The notes under the pieces are model-generated. The model was not told the origin of the DNA, made no database searches, and worked only from the letters and a program-made list of their open reading frames with translations. Source: a virus. From it: a DNA stretch of 64,000 bases. The stretch lies in the IMG/VR virus record IMGVR_UViG_3300017987_000056, positions 62,001-126,000 of that record, one strand, 5' to 3'. Positions 8,452 through 17,141 of this stretch are shown piece by piece. The translations under genes were made by a program, and so were the position numbers. How positions within the stretch are numbered: position 1 is the first letter of the stretch; each line of letters begins with the position of its first letter.

Positions 8452-9268
8452 GTTAGCGGACGGGATTAAAAGGTGGCAGAATTATATCCTGAAAGCGGTT
8501 TCGAAGGTTTCGAGGGTAACCGGCAGGGACGAGGAAGACGTTCTCGGAGAGATTTTTCTCGGAGTGGTGAAGGTTGACGAGATCAATAATTCGTCAATGT
8601 GTCGCTACGAAGGGCATAACTACAAAATCGTAGGTTACGACGGTCCTCTGGTGGCTCATCTTCAAACTTTGAGCTGCAACGTTCGATTGCACGAAGATTT
8701 ATGGACTTCGGTTTCGAATCTCAAACTTATTCGAACGGGTAAACTGGAGTCTTCGATTTACCGAGAAATTAAAAACCAATGTACTGATATGCTAACTTCG
8801 AATTTCACGAAAAAACGGGGGTATACTCGTAAGAAGGTTGGAACCCGAATTTCAAAACGTACTGGGCGCAAGATGCCGATGTACGAAGTGGTGGGATCCC
8901 CGTATTTCGTAGATGTAGATGAATCCTTTGATTATCCTGTGAAGGGGTTTAATCCTGGCCGTCCTTCGATTTCGGAAGTTTCCCGGTATTTATGTAGTCA
9001 AGGATCAAATCCGGAGGAAGCGGTAGCGTTGAGCGAATCGATATCGGATCTATGGGGATTGCTATCCTCTTCCGCAGGGACGGTCTTCGGCTGTATGTTG
9101 GAGAACCCGACGTTGTCGGACGGCGAGATTGCGGAGAAGTGTAGGCTGACGAAGAAGTCGGTAAAACTGGCGAGGGAAGAGATTGTACGTGGTTACGAGG
9201 TGTGTATTGATCGTGAAGCACCGCTTGATATCAATGCGCGTCGCTTTATTCGCTTAGGGGAAGTGTAG
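8363..9268 (+). CDS. Putative sigma-factor-like protein (region 2/4-type HTH)
   Basis: Possibly an RNA polymerase sigma-like or related DNA-binding protein. A region-2-like segment is GRDEEDVLGEIFLGVV. A helical block follows (SSIYREIKNQCTDML), then a basic loop (KKRGYTRKKVGTRISKRTGR). The C-terminal helix-turn-helix resembles sigma region 4: LSDGEIAEKCRLTKKSVKLA. The similarity is to the general pattern and is not a strong family match. The GTG at 8363 overlaps the primase end; ATGs at 8393 and 8420 are in frame and plausible. If real, it could direct transcription of the arms lacking standard promoters, which is inference. Confidence 0.5.
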   Translation: MEYDVRRAKAMQLKARIEGMLISLGRTKPELADGIKRWQNYILKAVSKVSRVTGRDEEDVLGEIFLGVVKVDEINNSSMCRYEGHNYKIVGYDGPLVAHLQTLSCNVRLHEDLWTSVSNLKLIRTGKLESSIYREIKNQCTDMLTSNFTKKRGYTRKKVGTRISKRTGRKMPMYEVVGSPYFVDVDESFDYPVKGFNPGRPSISEVSRYLCSQGSNPEEAVALSESISDLWGLLSSSAGTVFGCMLENPTLSDGEIAEKCRLTKKSVKLAREEIVRGYEVCIDREAPLDINARRFIRLGEV

Positions 9269-9270
9269 AA

Positions 9271-10392
9271 ATGTTGCTGCGCGCAGTTGGGAACTCTTTG
9301 CTGCTCAACTACGAGTTCTTGGTCGATTTGTACAAATCTATCGAAAATATCGATAAAAAAGTCAAGATGCTCTATTTTAACTCGGACGGAAAGAGTTTCT
9401 CCGTCTATACCAGCTCTTCGATTGCTTCCGTGATCGGAGGGGTGCAGATCGAAGGACTTTCGACGTTCGGTTTCGGTCTCGACGCCGCGAGATTCGTCGC
9501 TTTGGTAAAAAAGCTTCACGGCCAGAGCGATATCCGAATGACGTTGCTCAAGAACGCCGTACTGATCCAACAGGACAACATTTCCGCGAAATTTCCCACT
9601 TCGATACTCATCCAACATTCCGGAGTTCCCAATTTTGAAGTTATGGATACGGAGCTTGCCAAGTGGATGTCGCGACAAGTGGCTCAGTGCTCGAAAATTA
9701 TTCCGAATAGTCGACGATATCCGGGGATCCTGATTGACAACGATTATCGGAATATCACAAGGCTCATTCAGTTTGGCGATAACGCATTTCGAGTCGCAGC
9801 TTTTCCAAAAGTATCGCTGGCGCACTCTCGAATTCTCATACCTCCGGAAATTTCCCAGGCGATTCGCTCTCTCTCGGATCGAGTTCAGTCATTTTTGTAT
9901 CGAAAAGATCATTTTGGCGTGGTTTTGGAGAGTGGTTTGTATTTCTACATGCCGACTCTAGTAGATTCGCATCCGTCCGAGTACGGGTCTTACCTACACC
10001 TGGAGGATAGTGTTGCGCAGCTCGCTCCAAGTCGGGAAACGTTTGTCTTCGATAAGCAACAGCTTGTCGTAACTTTGGAGATGATTTCGTCAGTGATGCG
10101 CGAGGAGGAGACCTTGGTACGCTTTGATTTTGTCGGAATGTCCTCTTCGAAGCTTCCGGTCTGGAAAATCAGCGCACAGTCCGTTACCGGTTTCGATCTT
10201 TCCGAGAATCTCGAATGCGTAGATGGCAACGAGTCTGAATTGCCGTCTTTTCGAATAAATAGGAAGATTTTCTTGAACACGGTCAAAGAATGTGATGGTA
10301 ATCCAGTGCTGCGCGACATGGACAATATGTTTGCCCTGTCTGACGGTAAAGAGCGGTGCGGCGTGACAATGCTGATGAAAGATTTGATCTAG
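9271..10392 (+). CDS. Putative DNA polymerase sliding clamp (beta-clamp-like)
   Basis: A likely ring-shaped processivity factor. Its 373 aa length, beta-rich character and absence of catalytic motifs match the three-domain DnaN family. LIPPEISQAIRSL and a C-terminal NMFALSDGKERCGVTMLM segment resemble clamp repeats. No short diagnostic motif exists for this family, so the call leans on length, composition and neighbours: primase upstream, polymerase and DnaX clamp loader downstream. The ATG follows the previous stop by 2 bp. A structure prediction would settle it. Confidence 0.55.
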   Translation: MLLRAVGNSLLLNYEFLVDLYKSIENIDKKVKMLYFNSDGKSFSVYTSSSIASVIGGVQIEGLSTFGFGLDAARFVALVKKLHGQSDIRMTLLKNAVLIQQDNISAKFPTSILIQHSGVPNFEVMDTELAKWMSRQVAQCSKIIPNSRRYPGILIDNDYRNITRLIQFGDNAFRVAAFPKVSLAHSRILIPPEISQAIRSLSDRVQSFLYRKDHFGVVLESGLYFYMPTLVDSHPSEYGSYLHLEDSVAQLAPSRETFVFDKQQLVVTLEMISSVMREEETLVRFDFVGMSSSKLPVWKISAQSVTGFDLSENLECVDGNESELPSFRINRKIFLNTVKECDGNPVLRDMDNMFALSDGKERCGVTMLMKDLI

Positions 10393-10401
10393 GAGGAGAA
10401 T

Positions 10402-11094
10402 GTGGAGGAAATAAAGCCAAAACTTACTCTGGATTCCGAAATGCTCAAACGTATCAACAAATTCTACTCTTGTGCGCTGGGCGATGAAGTACTCGGGACT
10501 GAATGTTTCTCGGATCCGAAGTTAGATTCGCACTACTGCAACCCTCAAGCTCCTGTGGAGGGTGGGAAATCCTGCGAGCATTGCGGTAATATATTAGGGA
10601 GGCAATGCAAGATCACTTGTCACATAAACTACTTCTGCTTGGGAATGTACGCTTTTCGTCTCGGGATAGGCGCATCCAAAAAGAACAGCATTCCGAAGGC
10701 GATTCAGCACAATCTTGGGAGCTTGACGTACAAAAAACTCTACCAACTCGTGATGGAGCGTTGTACTATTCCTTCGAAAAAGGAGAAAACGTTGCAGGAT
10801 CCCGTCATTCACGACGGAATGCAGTTGGAGATCGAAGTCGAGCCGGAACCGAACGGCTCAGATCAACCGGAAAAGAAACCCAAACGGCGATTGGGTCCGC
10901 TCTACGACGACACCGGTCGCGAGCTGCTCTCGATCACGGAAGCGAGCCGACTTTACGGATGCACCTACGTAAACATGTACTCTCACGTCAAGCGTGGGAA
11001 CTTGCAGCGAATCGTAATCGATGGGTGTAACTATGTACTCCGAGAAGAAGTCGAAAAATTACGAGAGTCGAGAAAAACGGTCGTCGAGAGCTAA
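10402..11094 (+). CDS. Cys-rich protein with C-terminal excisionase/MerR-like HTH
   Basis: A putative DNA-binding protein of 230 aa. The N-terminal half carries many cysteines (YSCALGD, HYCNP, SCEHCGNILGRQCKITC), suggesting metal binding. The C-terminal part reads LLSITEASRLYGCTYVNMYS, then VKRGNLQRIVIDG, the pattern of a HTH_17/excisionase fold. A linker rich in Glu and Pro separates them. The GTG at 10402 follows the strong site AGGAGGAGA. The promoter or operator it binds is unknown. Confidence 0.65.
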   Translation: MEEIKPKLTLDSEMLKRINKFYSCALGDEVLGTECFSDPKLDSHYCNPQAPVEGGKSCEHCGNILGRQCKITCHINYFCLGMYAFRLGIGASKKNSIPKAIQHNLGSLTYKKLYQLVMERCTIPSKKEKTLQDPVIHDGMQLEIEVEPEPNGSDQPEKKPKRRLGPLYDDTGRELLSITEASRLYGCTYVNMYSHVKRGNLQRIVIDGCNYVLREEVEKLRESRKTVVES

Positions 11095-11110
11095 GAGGAA
11101 GGTGAACTCT

Positions 11111-11743
11111 ATGTCTACACGACCTTTTAAGGTGGCGGAATTCGTGAAGGACAACGCCACCGTAGAAGTTTACCAGAAGGCCATCGACAACCGATCAAAG
11201 TCGGACTTGATGATCGTTTTCGACGTGTTTTGCACTGCGGAGATGATCTTGGACGGTGATCGACGCCTTTCGCATTTTATCCCCAAGGATCAAATCCCCT
11301 CTTTAGTGATCGCCGTAACCGAGGCCCTGGAGTTCATCTCCAAGCGTCATAAAGAGATGAGAAATTCTCGCGAACGACGAATCGATAATCATGAAGTAGT
11401 GGGAGAGCGGTTCGGGGTCATTCCTCGGGAAGTTGACGAGGGGATCGAAGGGCGAAAGAAGCTCACCGAATTTAAACGTGGGAGCGTGCTCGTCGAAGCG
11501 TACAACCGCTCCGTAGATGGCGATTTGGCGATTCGATGTTGCCACGAGTTCGTCTCTGAGGGTGAGCGCAGGCTGTCAATGTCTATCCAACAGCGTAGTC
11601 TTCGGGATCTCTTGATTTCGGTAGGTGAGAGTTGGCGATATCTCGAAAAATTTGAAAAAGAAAATATCTCACAGTCCGAATCGAAATCTGAGAATTTTGG
11701 AAATACTGCTGGGATCGAAGGCGGCTATTATTCCGAAGAATAA
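11111..11743 (+). CDS. Hypothetical protein with internal duplication, 210 aa
   Basis: The gene is not recognised. The two halves look homologous: FKVAEFVKDNATVEVYQKAI with EMILDGDRRLS in the first, and LTEFKRGSVLVEAYNRSV with EFVSEGERRLS in the second. Each is about 70 residues. The ATG at 11111 is preferred because GAGGAAGG precedes it; an in-frame start at 11021 would overlap the upstream gene by 74 bp. The stop overlaps the polymerase ATG (TAATG), so the two are coupled and this protein may be a polymerase accessory. Confidence 0.7.
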   Translation: MSTRPFKVAEFVKDNATVEVYQKAIDNRSKSDLMIVFDVFCTAEMILDGDRRLSHFIPKDQIPSLVIAVTEALEFISKRHKEMRNSRERRIDNHEVVGERFGVIPREVDEGIEGRKKLTEFKRGSVLVEAYNRSVDGDLAIRCCHEFVSEGERRLSMSIQQRSLRDLLISVGESWRYLEKFEKENISQSESKSENFGNTAGIEGGYYSEE

Positions 11744-13968
11744 TGCTCTACTTTTTAAAAGATAAGATTCCAGCTACCTATCATCTGATTGATAATCCGA
11801 AGAAGCTTTCTTGGCTTATTCGAGAGCTGGAGAAGACTACTGAGTTCGCGTTCGACATTGAGACGAACCATCCGACCTGGAGGGGGAAGCGGAAGCTTCC
11901 ACCCGAATTTGTACATTTAGTCAGCGGGGTGTCCTTTGCCTGGGGCCGTACTGAAGTTACCGACCCTTGGAAACCGGGGAACGCTGCTTACATCCAGCTC
12001 CACCGTTCTGACGATTCTCCAGCGTGGGGATCCCGGCAAGAAGCCGTTCTTAAGGCAGTTCGGGAGATCTTAGAAAACGATGTCCCCAAGATCGCGCAAA
12101 ATGGAAAGTTTGACTGTAAGAATCTCAAGAGATTGCTCGACATCGAGGTTCAGAATTTTACTTTCGATACGATGCTTGCCCATTCGTTGCTCGATGAGGA
12201 CCGGCGCACTTGCTCACATGCTTTGAAATCTGATTATGGAAAAGAAGGTCAAGTAATCAAGCTCGGAATGTCCGATTCGTACCTTGATGCGCAGTCGAGC
12301 TTGTTCAAGACTGGTCTGGAGAGTGCTCTGGAGCATTATGATCCTCATATGCGTCGATATTCGAAGGTTCCTCTTCAGGTGCTTTACCCTTATGGTTGCG
12401 CGGACTCCGATTTGACTTTGTCCCTCAAGCTCGTGTTCGAGCGAATGCTGGAAGAAGAGGGGATGTTGCGTCTGTTTCGTGAGCTGGTCATGCCGTTGCA
12501 GCACGCTTTGATGCTGATGGAGCTGCACGGTGTTCCTCTCGATATGGCAATGGCTCGCTACGTCCGCGATGACCAAGCTCGTGCGATGGCCGAGGCGGCG
12601 GAGAAGATCCAGGAAATCTCTGGGCAAAAGTTCAACGTGGCCTCCAGTTCCCAGCTCGGCGCGATTCTCTTCGAGGTGATGCAGCTTGCCGGAGGCAAGA
12701 AAACCAAAGATGGTAAGTGGGCGACCGATGCCGACTCGATGAAGAATCTCAAGCATCCGATTGGCGATCATGTGCTCAAGTTTCGACGAGCCGAGCAAAT
12801 CCACGGACACTACATCGAACCGGCGCTCGAAGGGGTGGGGGAGGTTACTAACAATGGCGCTATAGGTTGGGTCCACCCCGAGTACTGGATGGACTCCCGT
12901 ACCGGTCGGCTGAAGCTGACGGATCCGAACTTGACGACTCTTCCTCGCCCTGAGAATGGCGGCATGATCGTAAAATCCGTGTGGTGTACGCCCGAAGACT
13001 ATGTTCTCATTTTCAAGGATTTCAGCCAGATCGAGCTTCGAGTCATCGCGCACATGTCAGGTGAGCCGGTGTGGATTGATGGTTTCAACCAGGGTTACGA
13101 CATGCATGCGGCGATGGCGCACCGCATTTGGAATCTCCCGTGCGATGTCAAGGATGTCAAAAAACTCTACCCGGATAAGCGTTCGAGCGCGAAAACCGTG
13201 AATTTCGGGATTGCTTACGGAGAGTCTGACTTTTCATTGGCGCAGAGGCTCGGAATCACCGTTGAGGAAGCGCACCATCTCATCTATGATGAGTATTTTG
13301 GGGCAGCTCCAGTCCTTCGTCAGTGGATTGAGCAAACCCATCAGTTCATCCGAGAGTACGGATACGTTATCAATCTTTTTGGTCGCCGTCGCCACCTTCC
13401 CGATGGAATGTTGGAGCCCCCTCCCGGGATGCAATGGCCGGATGAGGAGTATCGACCAAGCTGTTACCGGGACGGTCCTCAGGTGCGCATGATGGGGATC
13501 GACCCCGATGATGTGCTCGACATCACCGCACCGCAGCTCAAGAGTCATCTGAAGGCCAAACATTACTACCCACACAGCAAACGCTGTCCCGATTGTCCTC
13601 ATCTGCATTCCTGTTTTGTCAATACTGAAGTCAAGTACATAAAAGGTCGCGTGAGCCGTGCGCTGCGTCAGGGCGTGAATGCACCGATTCAGGGAACTGC
13701 CGTGGATATGGCGAGTTTTTCTTTGATCTGGATTGGCGAGGAGTTGAGGGGGCAAAACCTCGACGCGGCCCCGATTCTTCATATTCACGACGAGTTGGTA
13801 GTATGTTGTCATCGGTCTTGTCTGGAGCAGGTAGATCGAATCATGGATTATTGCATGGAGGACCGTCTTCAGGAGTTCACTCAGCTACGAGTTCCGATTA
13901 AGGTCGATACGGGAATCGTTCAGAGGTGGTCGGACAAACACCTCAAGGAAGAGGAAGAAGCTGCGTAG
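11743..13968 (+). CDS. polA: Family A DNA polymerase (PolA-type) with 3'-5' exonuclease
   Basis: The probable replicative polymerase. The N-terminal DnaQ-like proofreading domain has Asp38/Glu40 in FDIETNHPTW, then AQNGKFDCKNL and DTMLAHSLLDEDRR. Polymerase motif A is DFSQIELRVIAH (from 426), motif B is KRSSAKTVNFGIAYG (from 479), and motif C is HDELVV (682-687). There is no 5'-3' nuclease domain. An insertion before the last palm segment carries Cys615, Cys618 and Cys624 (CPDCPHLHSC), possibly a metal site and unusual for PolA. It lies beside clamp-like and clamp-loader genes, implying a clamp-tethered family A enzyme. Confidence 0.95.
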   Translation: MLYFLKDKIPATYHLIDNPKKLSWLIRELEKTTEFAFDIETNHPTWRGKRKLPPEFVHLVSGVSFAWGRTEVTDPWKPGNAAYIQLHRSDDSPAWGSRQEAVLKAVREILENDVPKIAQNGKFDCKNLKRLLDIEVQNFTFDTMLAHSLLDEDRRTCSHALKSDYGKEGQVIKLGMSDSYLDAQSSLFKTGLESALEHYDPHMRRYSKVPLQVLYPYGCADSDLTLSLKLVFERMLEEEGMLRLFRELVMPLQHALMLMELHGVPLDMAMARYVRDDQARAMAEAAEKIQEISGQKFNVASSSQLGAILFEVMQLAGGKKTKDGKWATDADSMKNLKHPIGDHVLKFRRAEQIHGHYIEPALEGVGEVTNNGAIGWVHPEYWMDSRTGRLKLTDPNLTTLPRPENGGMIVKSVWCTPEDYVLIFKDFSQIELRVIAHMSGEPVWIDGFNQGYDMHAAMAHRIWNLPCDVKDVKKLYPDKRSSAKTVNFGIAYGESDFSLAQRLGITVEEAHHLIYDEYFGAAPVLRQWIEQTHQFIREYGYVINLFGRRRHLPDGMLEPPPGMQWPDEEYRPSCYRDGPQVRMMGIDPDDVLDITAPQLKSHLKAKHYYPHSKRCPDCPHLHSCFVNTEVKYIKGRVSRALRQGVNAPIQGTAVDMASFSLIWIGEELRGQNLDAAPILHIHDELVVCCHRSCLEQVDRIMDYCMEDRLQEFTQLRVPIKVDTGIVQRWSDKHLKEEEEAA

Positions 13969-13976
13969 GAGGAGTC

Positions 13977-14870
13977 ATGGGCAAAGTTCAATGGGTAAAA
14001 TGGAAGAATCACCAGGGTGCAAAGCATCGAGGGTCTCTCAAGTACGATCCTCCGCAGCCGTGGGACATGTGGGACAAGATTATGGGCGTTATCGCCAGGT
14101 GCGAAGGTAACCACGATACGGTGGTCTCCTACGATGCGACGGGAATCACCTGGGGGTTCATGCAGTGGACCTTCACCTCGGGTCGACTCCAGAAGCTGCT
14201 CGAATCGTTCAAGTCTATTCCGTACTACGATCTGGACACTCCCTCCGAGGTGCATCACACCCTGTTCGATGAGGTCTGTGAGCTTGAGGAAGACGTGCAG
14301 ATATTCGAACGTTGCGGGTTTTGTATCCAAGGCGGTAAGTTTGTCGAGTTGGCGACGGGGAAGAAGCTGGATCCTCGAAACAAGAGTCAGAAGAAGAGGA
14401 TCGACGATGTGTGCATGGGGCGCACGCAGTACAAAACCCTTAAGGACCAAAAGTTCCATGCTCTCAAGCTTGCGAAGATTTTCGTCGATCTCGCACATCA
14501 GTTCGCGGTGCCGGAAGCTCAGATCCAGTTCGCCATCCAGGAGTTCAAGCGCGAGCTTCAGTTCAAACGTTCTCCGCTCGGCGGCAAGTCGATTGCGTGG
14601 CTTCTCGACGGGACGTGGGACACGCCAGCTCCCGCTTTGTTTTTTAATCTGTGGCAGAACAACCCCGGAGCTGCGTACCGGCTGTTCAAAACGGTGAAGA
14701 ATTCGGGTGTCACCGAGGAGCGCTATTTCGGGCTGGCGTGGAAGAAGGCGTGCCGGTCCAAGTTCGGAAACTGGGGCTACGGAAAGCCCGAGAACAAGTC
14801 TCCTCGGGTGGTTCGGATCAAGAAGGCTATGAAAGAGTTTTATGGGATCGATCTGAAGCTCTACAAGTAG
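13977..14870 (+). CDS. Putative lysozyme-like protein (endolysin or virion muramidase candidate)
   Basis: The segment VIARCEGNHDTVVSYDATG (38-56) followed by ITWGFMQWTF resembles the catalytic region of lysozyme-superfamily phage proteins: an early Glu (Glu43), then a YDxxG and GxxQW element. The remaining 200 residues are helical and basic, with no signal peptide. The ATG at 13977 is chosen because GGAGGAG lies 5 bp upstream. Sitting between polymerase and clamp-loader genes is odd for an endolysin. It might be a structural hydrolase or only a related fold, and no holin is adjacent. Confidence 0.5.
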   Translation: MGKVQWVKWKNHQGAKHRGSLKYDPPQPWDMWDKIMGVIARCEGNHDTVVSYDATGITWGFMQWTFTSGRLQKLLESFKSIPYYDLDTPSEVHHTLFDEVCELEEDVQIFERCGFCIQGGKFVELATGKKLDPRNKSQKKRIDDVCMGRTQYKTLKDQKFHALKLAKIFVDLAHQFAVPEAQIQFAIQEFKRELQFKRSPLGGKSIAWLLDGTWDTPAPALFFNLWQNNPGAAYRLFKTVKNSGVTEERYFGLAWKKACRSKFGNWGYGKPENKSPRVVRIKKAMKEFYGIDLKLYK

Positions 14871-14879
14871 GGGAAGATC

Positions 14880-15098
14880 ATGATTACGCGAAAGACTCTG
14901 GATGAAGCGGTGTTCGAAGCTCAGAGATTTTTGAAGAGAGCTAAGAAAGTCAAAGAGTTGCTGAAAAAAAGACAAATGGGCCGCATTTTCAGGAAGTCGA
15001 GAAACTGGAGATCTAAAACGGGCCAGTATGGATTTGTCACGGGCGTTAGTAGAGCTGAGAAGACGAGGTCAATAGGTAATAAGTGCAATTGTCGGTGA
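14880..15098 (+). CDS. Small basic protein, 72 aa
   Basis: The gene is not recognised. GGGGAAG precedes the ATG by a good distance. The product is strongly basic (FLKRAKKVKELLKKRQMG, RIFRKSRNWRSK), with a predicted helical N-terminus and a GNKCNCR tail. It overlaps the dnaX start by 16 bp, consistent with coupling. The charge suggests nucleic acid binding; nothing more is visible. Confidence 0.5.
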   Translation: MITRKTLDEAVFEAQRFLKRAKKVKELLKKRQMGRIFRKSRNWRSKTGQYGFVTGVSRAEKTRSIGNKCNCR

Positions 15099-16159
15099 AA
15101 TACCGACCTCAGCGGTTTGCTGAGGTAGCGGGACAGTCTGCTTCGGTGAGAATCTTGATCAACTCGATTCTGATGGGTCGGGTTCCGGCAGCTTTGCTGT
15201 TTTCGGGGATGCGGGGCGTAGGGAAGACCACGCTGGCGCGGCTGTACGCCAAGGCTCTTAATTGTCCGACTTTCTCCGAGCAGCAGGAGATCTGCGACCA
15301 GTGCGAGTCCTGCGTGGACGCCTCCCGGGGTGCGAATCAGTCCATTTTGGAGTTCGACGCGGCTTCCTACTCGGGGGTCGAGCACGTCCGCGATTTCGAG
15401 GTCCTCGTCAAGCACACGATTCTCCATCGATACCGGATCCTCATCCTGGACGAGGTCCATATGCTCTCCAAGTCCGCGCAGGCCGCGTTGCTCAAGATCC
15501 TCGAAGAGCCGCCACCCAACACCGTTTTCATTCTGGTGACGACGGATCCGCAGAGGCTCGAAGACACGATTCGTTCCAGATGTCTCCAGATGCCCCTCCA
15601 GCCGCTTTCCGTGGCGGACGTGGCCTCGAATGTGCGCTCCCTCCTCGAACGAGAGGGGCACGCGGCTGAGGACGCCTTCGTGGAGAATCTGGCCCTCCTC
15701 GGCGGCGGATCTCTCCGGGACGTGCAGCAGGTGCTCGAACGTCTGATGCTCGCCGCGCAGGGCGGTGAACTGTCGGTGAATTTACTTCGTGATACGGTAG
15801 GAATTGTCTCTGTCGAGGAGTACGGAGACCTTGCAGATGTCCTCGACCAGAGAAATCTCCCACTTTTTTTGAAAGAAATTTCCAGATGGTATTGGGAGGG
15901 CCGAGATTTGGTTCAGCTCTATATTGACGGAATCCCTATACTTTTGAGGGATTTTTCGGTGTATTTGAGCGGTCTCGGACCCGAGGTATCCTACTTGACT
16001 GGAATCCCCTACGAATCCCTTTCTGGTAATTTAACCTTGTCCCTTGAGGATGTGCGAAGGATTGACGGGTTGTGGGAGAAGAGCTTCGAAGCTATGAAGT
16101 ACGCCACCTATCCGAAGGTGGTTTGGGAATTGTTTGCAACAAGGGTATGCGGTCAATGA
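15083..16159 (+). CDS. dnaX: DNA polymerase III gamma/tau-like clamp loader subunit (DnaX)
   Basis: An AAA+ ATPase that opens the sliding clamp. The start VKYRPQRFAEVAGQ is the classic DnaX N-terminus. Walker A is GMRGVGKTT (42-50), and a four-Cys zinc module follows (CPTFSEQQEICDQCESC). Walker B is ILDEVHML, then ALLKILEEPP and the SRC motif in RSRCLQM. At 358 aa it resembles the short gamma form without a tau tail. No separate delta or delta' gene is seen nearby. The GTG start overlaps the small upstream gene. Confidence 0.92.
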   Translation: MQLSVKYRPQRFAEVAGQSASVRILINSILMGRVPAALLFSGMRGVGKTTLARLYAKALNCPTFSEQQEICDQCESCVDASRGANQSILEFDAASYSGVEHVRDFEVLVKHTILHRYRILILDEVHMLSKSAQAALLKILEEPPPNTVFILVTTDPQRLEDTIRSRCLQMPLQPLSVADVASNVRSLLEREGHAAEDAFVENLALLGGGSLRDVQQVLERLMLAAQGGELSVNLLRDTVGIVSVEEYGDLADVLDQRNLPLFLKEISRWYWEGRDLVQLYIDGIPILLRDFSVYLSGLGPEVSYLTGIPYESLSGNLTLSLEDVRRIDGLWEKSFEAMKYATYPKVVWELFATRVCGQ

Positions 16160-16549
16160 ATGGAAGATCAAAAAATTTACAAAAGTCAGTGGCATCTCGA
16201 CGAGAGGTGTCCGCGCTGTAGGAGGTGGTTGAGGTCCAGAGGACTGATCGTTACGAGTGCGTATCGAATCGAGAAAGTTTTTTGCGGGAATTGTGGGTTC
16301 TACCAGAAGCGCAAGGTTCCTTTGGACTCGATGGGTTCAAAAATTGTGAAGGAGGAAGCCGAGAGAATTGAGAAAGGAACGGCGAGTAGGGTAAGAACCG
16401 GGGGCGAAAGTCTCGGTAAGCAAACGTATGGTCGCAATCGAGTGCGCCGGGCGATGGCGCAGCGGATGCGCGAGCCAGAGAGTGAGAATGAGCGATTTCG
16501 GGATCCAGATAACTCCGAACGGGGTAATGGCGACGGTGAACGAGAGTAA
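16160..16549 (+). CDS. Zinc-ribbon protein, 129 aa
   Basis: An N-terminal zinc ribbon is formed by CPRCRRW and CGNCGFY, spaced about 25 residues apart (16-45). The rest is charged and low in complexity, ending in a Glu/Asn/Asp-rich tail that overlaps the next gene. The ATG directly follows the dnaX stop. Ribbons of this type often contact DNA or RNA polymerase; the role here is unknown. Confidence 0.65.
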   Translation: MEDQKIYKSQWHLDERCPRCRRWLRSRGLIVTSAYRIEKVFCGNCGFYQKRKVPLDSMGSKIVKEEAERIEKGTASRVRTGGESLGKQTYGRNRVRRAMAQRMREPESENERFRDPDNSERGNGDGERE

Positions 16550-17141
16550 GGAAGAGGCCGATATCGTCGAGATGCTTCGTTTCGATGCGGAAGATATCGA
16601 AACTCTTCTGAGGACTCAGTCCTCTACGCAAGCCTACTGGGAGGCGCTGACAGTTCGGTTGAAAACCCGCTACGAGAGATTCAAGGAAGGCTGGATGAAA
16701 AAATGGTGGGCTCATAATAAGAGGTTCGCGAAATATGTTTTAACTTCTTATGGAGAGTCTAAACCCACCGTGGATTCCATCATCGATACTACAGTTATTC
16801 TCTATTCCGCCGACACAACTCAGAACGAAAGAAATAAGTACGGCACGACAGCGTTTGGAGTGGCTTCCACAAAAAAGCTTTACGAGTCCGAAGAAGAATT
16901 TGTGAAATCTATGTATAAATATCTTTATTTCGACCCTCCTTGGTACTACGAAACCTTGATGGACACCGCCCACTCGCTGCGAGAGGGCTTGGAATTGGTA
17001 CAAATAACAGCAGAGAGGTTGCATTCGAGGTCGTTCCATCTGGATCTGTACGCTCGGATGCTCAGAGCGAAGAAGTCGAACGTCGAGCCTTTGGATGAAC
17101 GGAGGCTCATTGAAAACATGGAAAGTAGGAGGAACGGATGA
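16488..17141 (+). CDS. Hypothetical protein upstream of SSB candidate, 217 aa
   Basis: The gene is not recognised. The ATG at 16488 (MSDFGIQITPNG) is preferred over an upstream in-frame ATG at 16428, although both overlap the zinc-ribbon gene. The product is mostly helical, rich in Trp, Tyr and Lys (RYERFKEGWMKKWW), with a central DTTVILYSADTTQNERNKYG. It is coupled (4 bp overlap) to the SSB candidate. By position it might be a helicase- or recombinase-assembly partner, which is speculation. Confidence 0.65.
   Translation: MSDFGIQITPNGVMATVNESKEEADIVEMLRFDAEDIETLLRTQSSTQAYWEALTVRLKTRYERFKEGWMKKWWAHNKRFAKYVLTSYGESKPTVDSIIDTTVILYSADTTQNERNKYGTTAFGVASTKKLYESEEEFVKSMYKYLYFDPPWYYETLMDTAHSLREGLELVQITAERLHSRSFHLDLYARMLRAKKSNVEPLDERRLIENMESRRNG

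Noticed and set aside
12214-13053. Long minus-strand frame (279 aa) opposite the DNA polymerase gene
   Set aside because: It lies wholly antisense to clear polymerase motifs, has no ribosome binding site and shows shadow composition.
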